Assembly: GCF_014646695.1 (NCBI RefSeq)
Contig: NZ_BMNT01000005.1
Span: forward strand, 1 to 64,000
From: Sphaerisporangium melleum
Lineage (GTDB): Bacteria > Actinomycetota > Actinomycetes > Streptosporangiales > Streptosporangiaceae
Reading direction: 5' to 3'
DNA: 64,000 nt
A program made the position numbers and the translations under genes. Of this stretch, positions 28,739 to 37,457 are shown piece by piece; within the stretch, counting starts at the first letter, position 1, and each line of letters opens with the position of its first letter. The notes below the pieces were generated by a model. The model ran no database searches, was not told the origin of the DNA, and was given only the letters and a program-made list of their open reading frames with translations.

Positions 28739-29458
28739 TCACCCGGCCTGGCTCTCGGTCTCGCCGAAGGGGGTGTCCGGTGCCTTCTCTCCGCGCAGTT
28801 CGGCGAGCTGGGCGGTGATGGCGGCCATGATGTCGGCCGTGGCGTCCTTGAGCACCTGGGAGCGCATGGGCAGCCCCGCGTACTTGGACAGGTCGACGGG
28901 CGGGCCGGCGAGCACCCGGAAGGTCTTGCGGGGGAACAGCCGCGGCTTCTTCTCCCCGTACGGCAGCAGCTCCTGGGCGCCCCAGTGGGCGACCGGGATG
29001 ACCGGCACGCCGGTGGCCAGGGCCAGGCGCGCGACACCGGTCTTGGCGGTCGTCGGCCACAGATCGGGGTCGCGGGTGATCGTGCCCTCGGGGTAGAAGA
29101 TCACGCAGGAGCCGTCCTTGAGCGCCTGCTCGGCGTCCTTGAGCGAGCGGGCCGCGTCGGTGCTGCCGCGGTGGACCGGGATCTGCCGGCACTTGCGGAC
29201 GATGGTGCCGATGACCGGGATGTCGAACACGCCGGCCTTGGCCAGGTAGACCGGCCAGCGGCCGCTGTTGTAGGCGAAGTGGGCGAACAGCAGCGGGTCG
29301 GTCCACGACAGGTGGTTGGCCGCGATGATCACGCCGCCGGTGCGGGGGACGTTGGCGCGGCCCCGCCAGTCGCGCTTGGTGAACAGCAGCAGCAGCGACT
29401 TCACGATCGCGACAACGAGGACTTCCCAGAAGATGGGCGGGCGTCCGGGGCGGCTCAT
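28739..29458 (-). CDS. plsC: 1-acyl-sn-glycerol-3-phosphate acyltransferase family protein
   Basis: A 239-residue membrane-associated acyltransferase that makes phosphatidic acid. The catalytic NHLSWTD (HX4D) is near residue 48, YPEGTITRD near 125, and VIPVAHWG near 155. An N-terminal hydrophobic segment (about 12-26) should contact the membrane. A GGAGGAG lies just upstream of ATG 29458. It is followed by gpsA, whose product feeds the same pathway. Confidence 0.92.
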   Translation of the reverse strand: MSRPGRPPIFWEVLVVAIVKSLLLLFTKRDWRGRANVPRTGGVIIAANHLSWTDPLLFAHFAYNSGRWPVYLAKAGVFDIPVIGTIVRKCRQIPVHRGSTDAARSLKDAEQALKDGSCVIFYPEGTITRDPDLWPTTAKTGVARLALATGVPVIPVAHWGAQELLPYGEKKPRLFPRKTFRVLAGPPVDLSKYAGLPMRSQVLKDATADIMAAITAQLAELRGEKAPDTPFGETESQAG

Positions 29459-29534
29459 CGACTCCTCCAGTCATGCAGTGCGCCATCAGTCTCCCGGTTG
29501 GCTCCAGGGAATGTCGAGGCGGGATGCTTAGGCT

Positions 29535-30227
29535 ATGCGCCGTACCGAACCCGGCGGGCCCCGCCCGCGGCAGCGCTGGACCATTGTGGTGCCGGTGAAG
29601 ACCCTCATCGCCGCCAAGACGCGCCTGGCCGACGCGGCCGGCCCGCACCGGGCCGCCCTGGCCGTGGCGATCGCCGGCGACACGGTGGCGGCGGCGCTGG
29701 CCTGCCCGGCCGTGGCACGGGTCGTGGTCGTCACCGGCGACCCGGTGCCCGCCGAGGCGCTGGCCGCCCTGGGCGCGCTGGTGGTGCCCGACCCGCTGGC
29801 CGGGCTGAACGCCGCCCTGCGGGCGGGGGCGGCGCACGCGCTGCGGCTCGTGCCGGACGGGCCGGTCGCGGCGCTGCAGGCCGACCTGCCGGCTCTGCGG
29901 CCCGCCGAGCTCGGGGTCGCGCTGGCGGCGGCCGGTGATCTCGACGCCTCGTTCGTGCCGGACGCGGCCGAGGTCGGCACCACCTTCTACGGGGTGCGGG
30001 CGGGGGTGCCGTTCCGGCCGGGGTTCGGCGGGGAGTCGCGGGCCAGGCATCTGGCGGGCGGGGCCAAGGAGCTGGCGCTCGACGGCATCCCGTCCCTGCG
30101 ACGGGACGTCGACACCCCGGCCGACCTGCGGGAGGCGATCACGCTCGGCGTGGGCCCGCGCACCCGGGCCGTCGTACAGGCGATGCGGCCGTGGCAGGGG
30201 CGGGCCTGGGTCGAGGAGCGGGAGTGA
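29535..30227 (+). CDS. cofC: 2-phospho-L-lactate/phosphoenolpyruvate guanylyltransferase
   Basis: A 230-residue nucleotidyltransferase for coenzyme F420 synthesis (CofC/FbiD). It has TIVVPVKTLIAAKTRLAD at the N-terminus, ALQADLPALRP in the nucleotide site, and GESRARHL and RRDVDTPADL at the C-terminal end. It diverges from plsC with a 76-bp spacer. TAGGCT directly abuts the ATG, so the exact start or promoter is unclear. Confidence 0.92.
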   Translation: MRRTEPGGPRPRQRWTIVVPVKTLIAAKTRLADAAGPHRAALAVAIAGDTVAAALACPAVARVVVVTGDPVPAEALAALGALVVPDPLAGLNAALRAGAAHALRLVPDGPVAALQADLPALRPAELGVALAAAGDLDASFVPDAAEVGTTFYGVRAGVPFRPGFGGESRARHLAGGAKELALDGIPSLRRDVDTPADLREAITLGVGPRTRAVVQAMRPWQGRAWVEERE

Positions 30228-30239
30228 ACGGCGGGCCGG

Positions 30240-31949
30240 TCAGTGCCCGGCCTGGTCTTCCTCGCGGGCGTGCTTGGGCAGCAGGAAGGCGACCAGGAAG
30301 GTCAGCAGCAGCATGCCGTCCACGACCCACAGGATCGCCTTCATCGACGTGCTGAACCCCTGCTTCGCCGCCTCGCCGGCGGCCCGGGTCACGATCCGGC
30401 CGATCGGTTCGGCGGCCTGCGGGGTCGGCGCCGCGGCACCGACGTCGGCCACCAGCCGTTCGCAGGAAGCGGGGGTGGCCTCCTGGTCCTTGGCGACCGC
30501 GCGGTCGTGCGTGCACGCGCGCACTCCGGCGACGATGCGCTCCTGGTGCTCACCGGTCACCTGGACGGCGGCCAGCTCGGCGCGGAGCTTCGGCGCAGCG
30601 TCGCCGGCCGCGGCGGCGACTCCGCTGCCGAGCATGCCGAAGAACACCGTGCCGAGCAGGGCCACGCCGAACGCGCTGCCGAGCTGCTGGATCGCGGTGA
30701 GGGTGCCGGAGGCCGAGCCGGTCTCGTGCTGCTCGACACCGGCCAGGACGATGGCGAAGAACGGCGCCATCAGCAGGCCCATGCCGGCGCCGGTCACCAG
30801 CAGGGCGGGCAGGAGCTGCCAGGGGCTGACGCCGACTCCGGCGATGTTCAGCGTCACCAGGATCCCCAGCACGCCCGCCGCCATGAGCAGGGTGCCCCCG
30901 TGCAGCAGCCTGCGGCCGTACTTCTGCAGCGGCTGGGCCAGCCCGAACCCGATGACCATGCCCACCGACCAGGGCGCCATCGCCAGGCCGGCCTTGAGGG
31001 CGTCGTAGCCGAGCCCGATCTGGGTGTAGAGGTTGAACACCAGCGCGAAGCCGGTCATGCCGGAGAAGAAGACCAGGCCGGTGACCAGGCCGCCGGTGAA
31101 GGCGCGCTTGCGGAACAGGCTGGGCACGACCAGCGGGTCGCCGCCCGCCTTGGCCTTGCGCGACTCGTACCAGCCGAAGAGCGCGAAGACCGCGATCGAG
31201 GCGGCGATCATCAGGAACGACCAGAGCGGCCAGTCGTGCTCGCGTCCCTGCACCAGCGGGAAGATGATCAGCAGGCCCGCCAGCGAGGCGAGCAGGACAC
31301 CCGCGACATCCAGCTTGAGCGGATGCGGCGAGCGTGACTCGGGCAGGAAGCGCAGCCCGCACAGGACGGCGGCCAGGCCGAGCGGCAGGTTGATCAGGAA
31401 GATCATGCGCCAGCCGGTGCCGAAGAAGTCGGCGTCGACCAGCCATCCGGCCAGGACGGGGCCGCCGACCGACGATAGGCCCATGACCGGGCCGAACAGG
31501 CCGAACGCGGCCTGCATCTCCTTCGGCGGGAACATCTCCTTGATCATGCCGAGGCCCTGGGGCAGCATGACCGAGCCGAACAGGCCCTGGACGACGCGCG
31601 CGGCGACCAGCAGCTCGGGCCCCTGGGCGACGGCGCACAGCAGCGAGCCGATGGTGAAGCCCGCGGCGCCGATGAGGAACATCCGCTTGCGGCCGTAGAT
31701 GTCGCCGAGCCGGCCGCCGGTGATCAGGCCGACGGCCATGGACAGGGTGTAGGCGGCGCCCAGCCACTGGATGATCGCGGCGCTGCCGCCGAGCTCGGCC
31801 CGGATGGTCGGCGCGGCGATGTTGGTCACCATCGCGTCGAGCATGTCCATCACCTCGGCCGCGAGGACGATGAACAGGGCGGCCCAGCGCCAGCGGTAGG
31901 GGGCGGTCTGCGGTGGAGAGGTCTGCGCGGTGAGGTCTGCCGCGGTCAT
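30240..31949 (-). CDS. DHA2-type MFS drug exporter (EmrB/QacA family)
   Basis: 569 residues with about 14 transmembrane segments. DHA2 features include MDMLDAMVTNIAAPTI in helix 1, GGRLGDIYGRKRMF (motif A) and GGPVLAGWLVD (motif C, antiporters). It should use the proton gradient to export lipophilic drugs. A roughly 70-residue loop before the last helix contains two Cys. AGGAG precedes ATG 31949. It diverges from a TetR gene with operator-like sites between, so substrate-inducible expression is likely. Confidence 0.93.
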   Translation of the reverse strand: MTAADLTAQTSPPQTAPYRWRWAALFIVLAAEVMDMLDAMVTNIAAPTIRAELGGSAAIIQWLGAAYTLSMAVGLITGGRLGDIYGRKRMFLIGAAGFTIGSLLCAVAQGPELLVAARVVQGLFGSVMLPQGLGMIKEMFPPKEMQAAFGLFGPVMGLSSVGGPVLAGWLVDADFFGTGWRMIFLINLPLGLAAVLCGLRFLPESRSPHPLKLDVAGVLLASLAGLLIIFPLVQGREHDWPLWSFLMIAASIAVFALFGWYESRKAKAGGDPLVVPSLFRKRAFTGGLVTGLVFFSGMTGFALVFNLYTQIGLGYDALKAGLAMAPWSVGMVIGFGLAQPLQKYGRRLLHGGTLLMAAGVLGILVTLNIAGVGVSPWQLLPALLVTGAGMGLLMAPFFAIVLAGVEQHETGSASGTLTAIQQLGSAFGVALLGTVFFGMLGSGVAAAAGDAAPKLRAELAAVQVTGEHQERIVAGVRACTHDRAVAKDQEATPASCERLVADVGAAAPTPQAAEPIGRIVTRAAGEAAKQGFSTSMKAILWVVDGMLLLTFLVAFLLPKHAREEDQAGH

Positions 31950-32040
31950 GGGGGCTCCTTGACGGGAGTGGGGGAACGGGAGGACGACGGGGCGGGGCGT
32001 ACCGGGACACCGGCCCACGACACCCACGGACGTGCGAGTA

Positions 32041-32089
32041 GAACGGTGTTCACCATAGCCGATCGCTGTTCTACCATTGAACAGTGTTC
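32041..32089. promoter_or_regulatory. Two GAACRGTGTTC operator-like sites
   Basis: GAACGGTGTTC (32041-32051) and GAACAGTGTTC (32079-32089), 38 bp apart; the second is a perfect 5-1-5 dyad. They lie just upstream of the DHA2 exporter, in the spacer shared with the TetR gene, and are the likely repressor sites. Confidence 0.65.
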
Positions 32090-32110
32090 GTCGAAACGTT
32101 CGGCGTTCTT

Positions 32111-32151
32111 AAGATATGTCGCGATTGCGATGCAGACAAGATATATCGCGA
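32111..32151. promoter_or_regulatory. Direct repeat AAGATATRTCGCGA, 27-bp period
   Basis: Two 14-bp copies (32111-32124 and 32138-32151) differ at one base; each ends in the palindrome TCGCGA. They are separate from the GAACRGTGTTC sites and may bind a second regulator or form part of the TetR promoter. Confidence 0.5.
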
Positions 32152-32238
32152 AACCGAGCGGTGTTCTGTGCGGCGAGCGCCGTTCGGGGGGCGGGCTAGA
32201 CTCCGGGGAAACCCAGGATGAGCGGAGGCGGTGGCACC

Positions 32239-33036
32239 ATGACCGAGCCGGCCCACGACGCGGAGGCCGTGCCGGCGCCGCCCTGGGAGCGGGCACGCAG
32301 ACGAGCCGCGCCGGTACGGGTGCCGCTCACCCTCGACCGCATCGTCGACGCCGCCTACACCGTGCTCGACCGCGAGGGGTACGACCGGCTCAGCATGCGC
32401 CAGGTGGCGGCCGAGCTGGGGGTCGCGGTCTCCGCCCTGTACGCGCACGTCACGAGCAAGGACGAGCTGCTCGACCGCATGTACGCCAGGCTGTTCGACG
32501 GCCACGGGCTGCCCGACCCCGATCCCGAGCGGTGGCGCGAGCAGATCAAGCAGTACGCGCGAGACGGCCGGGCGCGGCTGCGGGCCCACCGCGACATGGC
32601 GCGCATCTCCATGGCCCGCGTGCCGATGACCCCGGAGCTGCTGCCGCACATCGAGCAACTGCTCGCCGTCTTCCGCGCGGCGGGACTGCCCGACCGGGTG
32701 GCCGCCGCCGCGGGCGACATGCTCTCCACCTACCTCGACGGGTTCGCCTACGAGGAGTCGATGTGGGAGGAGCGCCGCCGGGAGGCCGAGGTCGCGAGCT
32801 GGCCCGAGTTGCGGGCCGGCATGGTGGAGTACTTCCAGTCGCTGCCGCCCGACCGGTTCCCGCACCTGCGCGACCTGGCCGCCATGATGATCGCGGAGAA
32901 CAACGACAGCCGGTTCGAGCTCGGCCTGGACATCATCCTGCGCGGCCTGGCCTCCTACATCCCGCCCGGCCACGGCACCGGCGAACCCGGACCGGCCGAA
33001 CGCGGCGGCGACGACCCGGGCCAGGCGACCGGCTAG
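32239..33036 (+). CDS. TetR-family regulator with tetracycline-repressor-type C-terminal domain
   Basis: 265 residues. The HTH near residues 35-75 includes TLDRIVDAAYTVLDREGYDRLSMR, with VSALYAHVTSKDEL as the recognition-helix region; the C-terminal part is the TetR_C type. I prefer ATG 32239 (GGAGG ten bases upstream) over an in-frame ATG at 32218. Divergent from the DHA2 exporter. It ends by sharing a CTAG with the convergent MFS gene, so both stop codons overlap. Confidence 0.9.
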   Translation: MTEPAHDAEAVPAPPWERARRRAAPVRVPLTLDRIVDAAYTVLDREGYDRLSMRQVAAELGVAVSALYAHVTSKDELLDRMYARLFDGHGLPDPDPERWREQIKQYARDGRARLRAHRDMARISMARVPMTPELLPHIEQLLAVFRAAGLPDRVAAAAGDMLSTYLDGFAYEESMWEERRREAEVASWPELRAGMVEYFQSLPPDRFPHLRDLAAMMIAENNDSRFELGLDIILRGLASYIPPGHGTGEPGPAERGGDDPGQATG

Positions 33037-34265
33037 AGAGCCACGAACGTGCGCCGGGAGACCAGCACCGGCACATGCGCCAGGGCGATGACGGCCCCGG
33101 CCACCCACAGCGCGGTCCCCACTCCACGCCACTCCCCCACCAGTCCGCCGAGAACCCCGCCGAACGGCATGGCGCTCCACATCAGGAAACGCATCGAGGC
33201 GTTCATCCGGCCGAGCAGGTGCGGCGGGCACATCGCCTGCCGGTAGCTGAGCTGCGTCACACTGAAGATCGTGCTCGCGAACCCGCCCAGGGCCAGGCCG
33301 AGCGGGAACAACAGCACCCGCCAGCCGGGTGCGGCCAGACAGGCGACCAGGAGCGCGGGCAGCGCCAGCGCGGCGGAGACGTAGAGCGTCGGCCCCGTCC
33401 GCCAGCGGGCCACGGCACGCGGGGCGGCCACCGCGCCGAGCAGGCCGCCCACCGCACCCGCGGCCACCACCGCGCCGTACAGGCCGGGGCCCAGCCCCAG
33501 CTCGCGCAGGACGAACAGCGCCTGTGCCGACGTCCAGGCTCCGAAGCCGAGCATGTTGAGCGCGCCGACCAGCGCGATGACCCGCAGCACCGGGTGCCCG
33601 GCGACGAACCGCACCCCCTCGGCGACCTCCTTGACCAGGCTTCCCCGCTCCGGCGTCCGGTCCGGTGACGTCTCGGGGACCGCGATGCGGGAGAGCAGGG
33701 TGGCCGACAGTGCGTAGCTCACGGCGTCCACGAGCAGGGCGAGCGGCGCGGTGACGACCTGGACCAGCCAGCCGCCCAGCCCCGGCCCGGCGAGCGAGGC
33801 CGTGGAGCGGATGGCCTCGACCGTCCCGTTCCCGCGGGCCAGGTCGGGCCCGTGCACGATGGACGGCAGGAAGCTCATGTGCGCGACGTCGAAGAAGACC
33901 GCGCACAGCCCGGCGAGCAGCGCCACAGCGTAGAGCTGGGGAAGCGAAAGGACGCCGGCCAGTGCGGCGGCGGGGATGCTCCCGAGCGCGACGGCGCGCA
34001 GCGCGTCGGCGGCGACCAGCACCCGCCGGCGGGAGAGCCGGTCGACCAAGACGCCTGCGGGCAGCCCGACCAGCAGGAACGCGGCCATCTCCGCGGCGGT
34101 CAGCAGGCCCACCTGCAACGGGCCGGCGCTCAGGGTCACGACGGCGACCAGCGGGAGGGCGACGAGGCTGACCTGGGTGCCGACCTGGCTGACGGCGTCG
34201 GCGCCCACGAACATGACGTAGGGCCGATTGCGGCGCAGAGCGTGGGAAGTGCCGGTTGTGACCAC
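33033..34265 (-). CDS. MFS transporter (EntS/MFS_3-like)
   Basis: 410 residues with about 12 transmembrane helices, of the MFS_3 type used to export siderophores and macrolides. Motif A-like sequence GVLVDRLSRRRVLV follows helix 2, and a cytoplasmic loop (PETSPDRTPERGSLVKEVAEG) divides the halves. It is convergent with the TetR gene at 32239, the two stops overlapping in CTAG. Substrate unknown. Confidence 0.9.
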   Translation of the reverse strand: MVTTGTSHALRRNRPYVMFVGADAVSQVGTQVSLVALPLVAVVTLSAGPLQVGLLTAAEMAAFLLVGLPAGVLVDRLSRRRVLVAADALRAVALGSIPAAALAGVLSLPQLYAVALLAGLCAVFFDVAHMSFLPSIVHGPDLARGNGTVEAIRSTASLAGPGLGGWLVQVVTAPLALLVDAVSYALSATLLSRIAVPETSPDRTPERGSLVKEVAEGVRFVAGHPVLRVIALVGALNMLGFGAWTSAQALFVLRELGLGPGLYGAVVAAGAVGGLLGAVAAPRAVARWRTGPTLYVSAALALPALLVACLAAPGWRVLLFPLGLALGGFASTIFSVTQLSYRQAMCPPHLLGRMNASMRFLMWSAMPFGGVLGGLVGEWRGVGTALWVAGAVIALAHVPVLVSRRTFVAL

Positions 34266-34332
34266 GAAGAGCCACCATGACCGGCTCCCCGGCGGCCGGT
34301 CAACCGATTAACGGGCCGGTAGACTGGCCGCC

Positions 34333-34545
34333 GTGCAGGCCACCGTGCGGACCTTCGACCCCGACACCCGGTCAGGCTCGGTCTTCCTCGACGACGGCGC
34401 CGAGATCCCGTTCGACGCCGTGGCCTTCGGCGCCGGCTCGCTGCGACTGCTGCGCCCGGGCCAGCGGGTGAACATCTCCCTCACCGACGGCATCATCACC
34501 GCGATCACCCTGTCGACCTTCCCCCTGCCCGGCGAAGGTCTCTGA
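34333..34545 (+). CDS. Cold-shock-domain-like small protein
   Basis: 70 residues resembling an OB-fold cold-shock domain (VRTFDPDTRSGSVFLDDG, then LRPGQRVNISL), though the aromatic RNP motifs are weak. GTG 34333 has no Shine-Dalgarno; TAGACT ends seven bases upstream, so translation is probably leaderless. Possibly RNA-binding. Confidence 0.65.
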   Translation: MQATVRTFDPDTRSGSVFLDDGAEIPFDAVAFGAGSLRLLRPGQRVNISLTDGIITAITLSTFPLPGEGL

Positions 34546-34572
34546 GCCACCCGCGGGACGGCCGGGCGCGGT

Positions 34573-34608
34573 GACGCCCGGAGACCCCTGGTGAGGGTTC
34601 CGGGCGTC
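34573..34608. terminator. Shared hairpin terminator between cold-shock-like and HU genes
   Basis: A 9-bp stem GACGCCCGG/CCGGGCGTC (34573-34581, 34600-34608) lies between two converging genes. There is no U-tract. Confidence 0.55.
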
Positions 34609-34624
34609 GGTGCCACTCAGGTGT

Positions 34625-34924
34625 TCACTTCTTCTTGGCGAGCTTCTTCCCCGCGGCGTTCACCTGGTCCTTGAAGTCGGCGCCCGGCCGGAACTTGGGC
34701 GCCCAGCTCTCATCGACCTTGATCGGCGCACCGGTCGAAGGGTTCCTGGCCTGGCGAGCCGGCTTGTGTGCCATCTCGAAGGCCCCGAAGCCCGTGATGG
34801 AGACCTTGTCCCCGTTCGAGACAGCATGCTGGATGGCCTCGATTATGGCGTTCACGGCCTCGGTGGCCGTCTTCTTGTCGCCGACCCGATCGGTGATCGC
34901 ATCGACGAGTTCTCGCTTGTTCAT
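34625..34924 (-). CDS. hup: HU-family DNA-binding protein
   Basis: A 99-residue nucleoid protein. The start MNKRELVDAI, the GFGAFEM turn, and the DNA-clasping arm RNPSTGAPIKV are standard, and the C-terminus ends in a short Lys-rich tail (KKLAKKK). ATG 34924 has GGGGGAG about eight bases upstream; an in-frame start at 34945 is less likely. Confidence 0.96.
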   Translation of the reverse strand: MNKRELVDAITDRVGDKKTATEAVNAIIEAIQHAVSNGDKVSITGFGAFEMAHKPARQARNPSTGAPIKVDESWAPKFRPGADFKDQVNAAGKKLAKKK

Positions 34925-35091
34925 CTGGCTTGCTCCCCCTGTCACCGCTGTCTGAGGATGAACATCGCGGCCGGCAGTTGCGCGGCCCCGTCTTCACCCG
35001 GTGTGCCGGGTGCGGGGTTTCGGCACGCACCCACCAGTCAACGGTCAGAAACCCCTTACCCGCTTGAAATTAAGGGACACACGGCCAGGAC

Positions 35092-35352
35092 TCAATCACA
35101 TTCCGCGATGTTTCGCCTACCCGGCGTGTCGATTTCGGCTTCGAGGTCGGCGAGAAAGGCGTCCAGACGGACACGAGCATGATCCAGATCGTGCTTCGCA
35201 AGATCACATATCACGACAAATCGTCGCGTGAAGCGTTCCTTCTCCTCCGGAGACAACCGCGCGGCGGCCACCCGACGGTAAACATCGCGCAACCGCCGCG
35301 CCAGCTCGTCTCCGGAGCCCGCGGTGTCGGTCAGACGGTCGTCGGCAGCCAT
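35092..35352 (-). CDS. Small helical protein overlapping leuD
   Basis: 86 residues, charged and mostly helical, with [28 protein letters not shown] near the centre. No known family. ATG 35352 lies inside leuD; the genes overlap by 22 bp in different frames, so the two should be co-translated. Probably real because the frame stays open well past leuD and ends in its own stop. Confidence 0.6.
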   Translation of the reverse strand: MAADDRLTDTAGSGDELARRLRDVYRRVAAARLSPEEKERFTRRFVVICDLAKHDLDHARVRLDAFLADLEAEIDTPGRRNIAECD

Positions 35353-35918
35353 GGCTGCCGCCCATTCTCGTACGCCGCCACCTCGTCGGCGTACCGCAGG
35401 GTCAGGCCGATGTCGTCCAGCCCCTCCAGCAGCCGCCAGCGGGTGTAGTCGTCGATCTCGAACGCGGCCGTCTCGCCGCCCCAGCGCACCTCGCGCGCTT
35501 CCAGGTCGACGGTCACCTCGGTGGCCGGGTCGGCCTCGACGGCGGCCTGCAGCGCCTCGACCGCCGCCGTGGGCAGCACGACCGGCAGCAGGCCCATCTT
35601 GGTGGCGTTGTTGCGGAAGATGTCGCCGAAACGCGCGGCGATGACGGCGCGGAAGCCGTACTGCTGGAGCGCCCATACGGCGTGCTCGCGCGAGGAGCCG
35701 GTGCCGAAGTCGGGCCCGGAGACCAGGATCGAGGCCCCTGAGTACGCCGGGTCGTTGAGCACGAACCCCGGGTCCTCGCGCCAGGCGGCGAACAGGCCCT
35801 TCTCGAAGCCGGTGCGGCTGACCTGCTTGAGCCAGACCGCCGGGATGATCTGGTCGGTGTCGACGTTGCTGCGGCGCAGCGGGACGGCCCGGCCGGTGTG
35901 CGTGGTGAAGGCTTCCAT
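35331..35918 (-). CDS. leuD: 3-isopropylmalate dehydratase, small subunit
   Basis: A 195-residue swivel-domain subunit of isopropylmalate isomerase (leucine synthesis). The sequence has [27 protein letters not shown] and [13 protein letters not shown]. It starts 14 bp after leuC ends and is followed by the small overlapping gene. Probably controlled with leuC by the IclR-type regulator upstream. Confidence 0.96.
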   Translation of the reverse strand: MEAFTTHTGRAVPLRRSNVDTDQIIPAVWLKQVSRTGFEKGLFAAWREDPGFVLNDPAYSGASILVSGPDFGTGSSREHAVWALQQYGFRAVIAARFGDIFRNNATKMGLLPVVLPTAAVEALQAAVEADPATEVTVDLEAREVRWGGETAAFEIDDYTRWRLLEGLDDIGLTLRYADEVAAYENGRQPWLPTTV

Positions 35919-35932
35919 GGTCGGCGAACTCC

Positions 35933-37309
35933 TTACAGGTCGGCGGGCGCGGTCAGTCGGCCGGTGACGGCGGTGGCGGCGGCGACGGCCGGCGACACCA
36001 GGTGGGTGCGCCCGCCCTTGCCCTGGCGCCCCTCGAAGTTGCGGTTGGAGGTGGAGGCGCTGCGCTCCCCCGGGGAGAGGGTGTCGGGGTTCATGCCCAG
36101 GCACATGGAACAGCCGGCCTGGCGCCACTCGGCCCCGGCGGCCTGGAACACCTCGTGCAGCCCTTCGGCCTCGGCCTCGGCCTTGACCTGCATCGAGCCG
36201 GGCACGATGAGCGTGCGGGCCTTCACCGTGCGGCCGCGCAGCACGTCGGCCGCGGCGCGCAGGTCCTCCAGCCGGCCGTTGGTGCACGAGCCGACGAAGA
36301 CGGTGTCGACCTCGATCTGGTTGAGCGGGGTGCCGGCGGTCAGGCCCATGTACGAAAGGGCGCGGTCGGCGGCGGCCGGGTCGGAGGTCTCCTCCGGTGC
36401 GGGGATCGCGCTGTTGAGCGGCGCCCCCTGCCCGGGGTTGGTGCCCCAGGTCACGAACGGCGAGAGGGTCGAGGCGTCGATCTCGACCACCGTGTCGAAG
36501 ACGGCGTCGTCGTCGGTGCGCAGCGAGCGCCAGTACTCCACCGCGGCGTCCCACGCCTCGTCGGTGGGGGCGTGCGGGCGGCCCTGGAGGTAGGCGAAGG
36601 TGGTCTCGTCCGGCGCGATCATGCCCGCCCGGGCGCCCGCCTCGATCGACATGTTGCAGACCGTCATGCGGCCTTCCATCGACAGGTCTCGGACGGCCTG
36701 CCCGCGGTACTCCACGATGTGGCCCTGGCCGCCACCGGTGCCGATCTTGGCGATGATGGCGAGGATGAGGTCCTTGGCGGTGACGCCGTACGGCAGGGCG
36801 CCACTGACCTCGATGGCCATCGTCTTCGGCCGGTAGGCCGGGAGGGTCTGGGTGGCGAGCACGTGCTCGACCTCGGAGGTGCCGATGCCGAAGGCGAGCG
36901 CGCCGAAGGCGCCGTGGGTCGAGGTGTGGGAGTCGCCGCAGACGATGGTCATGCCCGGCTGGGTCAGGCCGAACTGCGGGCCGATGATGTGGACCACGCC
37001 CTGACCGGCGTCGCCCATCGGGTGCAGGCGGACGCCGAACTCGGCGGCGTTCTTGCGCAGGGTCTCGACCTGGGCCTTGGAGACCGGGTCGGCGATCGGG
37101 CCGAGAACGGTCGGGACGTTGTGGTCCTCGGTGGCGATGGTGAGATCGGGCCGGCGCACCTTGCGCCCCGCCATGCGCAGGCCGTCGAACGCCTGCGGGC
37201 TGGTCACCTCGTGGATGAGGTGGAGGTCGATGTAGAGCAGGTCGGGCTCGCCGTCGGCACGGCGGACGACGTGCTGCTCCCATACTTTCTCGGCCAGTGT
37301 GCGACCCAT
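35933..37309 (-). CDS. leuC: 3-isopropylmalate dehydratase, large subunit
   Basis: A 458-residue aconitase-family protein with a [4Fe-4S] cluster. The start is [27 protein letters not shown], the first cluster Cys in [13 protein letters not shown], and the other two in [11 protein letters not shown] are present. It diverges from the IclR gene; the 141-bp spacer holds a duplicated 37-bp element. Confidence 0.96.
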   Translation of the reverse strand: MGRTLAEKVWEQHVVRRADGEPDLLYIDLHLIHEVTSPQAFDGLRMAGRKVRRPDLTIATEDHNVPTVLGPIADPVSKAQVETLRKNAAEFGVRLHPMGDAGQGVVHIIGPQFGLTQPGMTIVCGDSHTSTHGAFGALAFGIGTSEVEHVLATQTLPAYRPKTMAIEVSGALPYGVTAKDLILAIIAKIGTGGGQGHIVEYRGQAVRDLSMEGRMTVCNMSIEAGARAGMIAPDETTFAYLQGRPHAPTDEAWDAAVEYWRSLRTDDDAVFDTVVEIDASTLSPFVTWGTNPGQGAPLNSAIPAPEETSDPAAADRALSYMGLTAGTPLNQIEVDTVFVGSCTNGRLEDLRAAADVLRGRTVKARTLIVPGSMQVKAEAEAEGLHEVFQAAGAEWRQAGCSMCLGMNPDTLSPGERSASTSNRNFEGRQGKGGRTHLVSPAVAAATAVTGRLTAPADL

Positions 37310-37350
37310 GTCTCCAACGCCTCCTTGCGTCTCGTGACCCCCCGCTTACG

Positions 37351-37387
37351 TCTCAGATAACAAGACAGTAATTTCGGGATACGGACA
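37351..37387. promoter_or_regulatory. IclR-type binding element, copy 1 (leuC side)
   Basis: A 37-bp block beginning TCTCAGATAA that matches copy 2 at 28 of 37 positions, exactly 70 bp apart. It lies 42 bp from the leuC start. Probably the leuCD control site. Confidence 0.6.
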
Positions 37388-37415
37388 GCCTACCCGCCCC
37401 CCACCAGGACGCCAG

Positions 37416-37444
37416 TTGCATCTCGGATAGCGAGACGGCAGTAT
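37416..37444 (+). promoter_or_regulatory. Promoter of the IclR gene (leaderless)
   Basis: TTGCAT (37416-37421), a 17-bp spacer and CAGTAT (37439-37444). The ATG at 37451 is where transcription should begin, so the mRNA would lack a 5' leader. The element copy 2 overlaps spacer, -10 and start codon. Confidence 0.5.
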
Positions 37445-37457
37445 CGGGTTATGGACA
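37421..37457. promoter_or_regulatory. IclR-type binding element, copy 2 (own promoter)
   Basis: A 37-bp block with an inner dyad TCTCG-N5-CGAGA; it covers the -10 region and the first two codons of the IclR gene. Binding here would repress its own transcription. Confidence 0.6.

Noticed and set aside
30243-31337. Long plus-strand ORF opposite the DHA2 exporter
   Set aside because: Shadow frame, rich in Arg/Gln/Glu, without start signals.
33033-33036. CTAG shared by two convergent stop codons
   Set aside because: Neat but common in compact high-GC genomes; it needs no special explanation.
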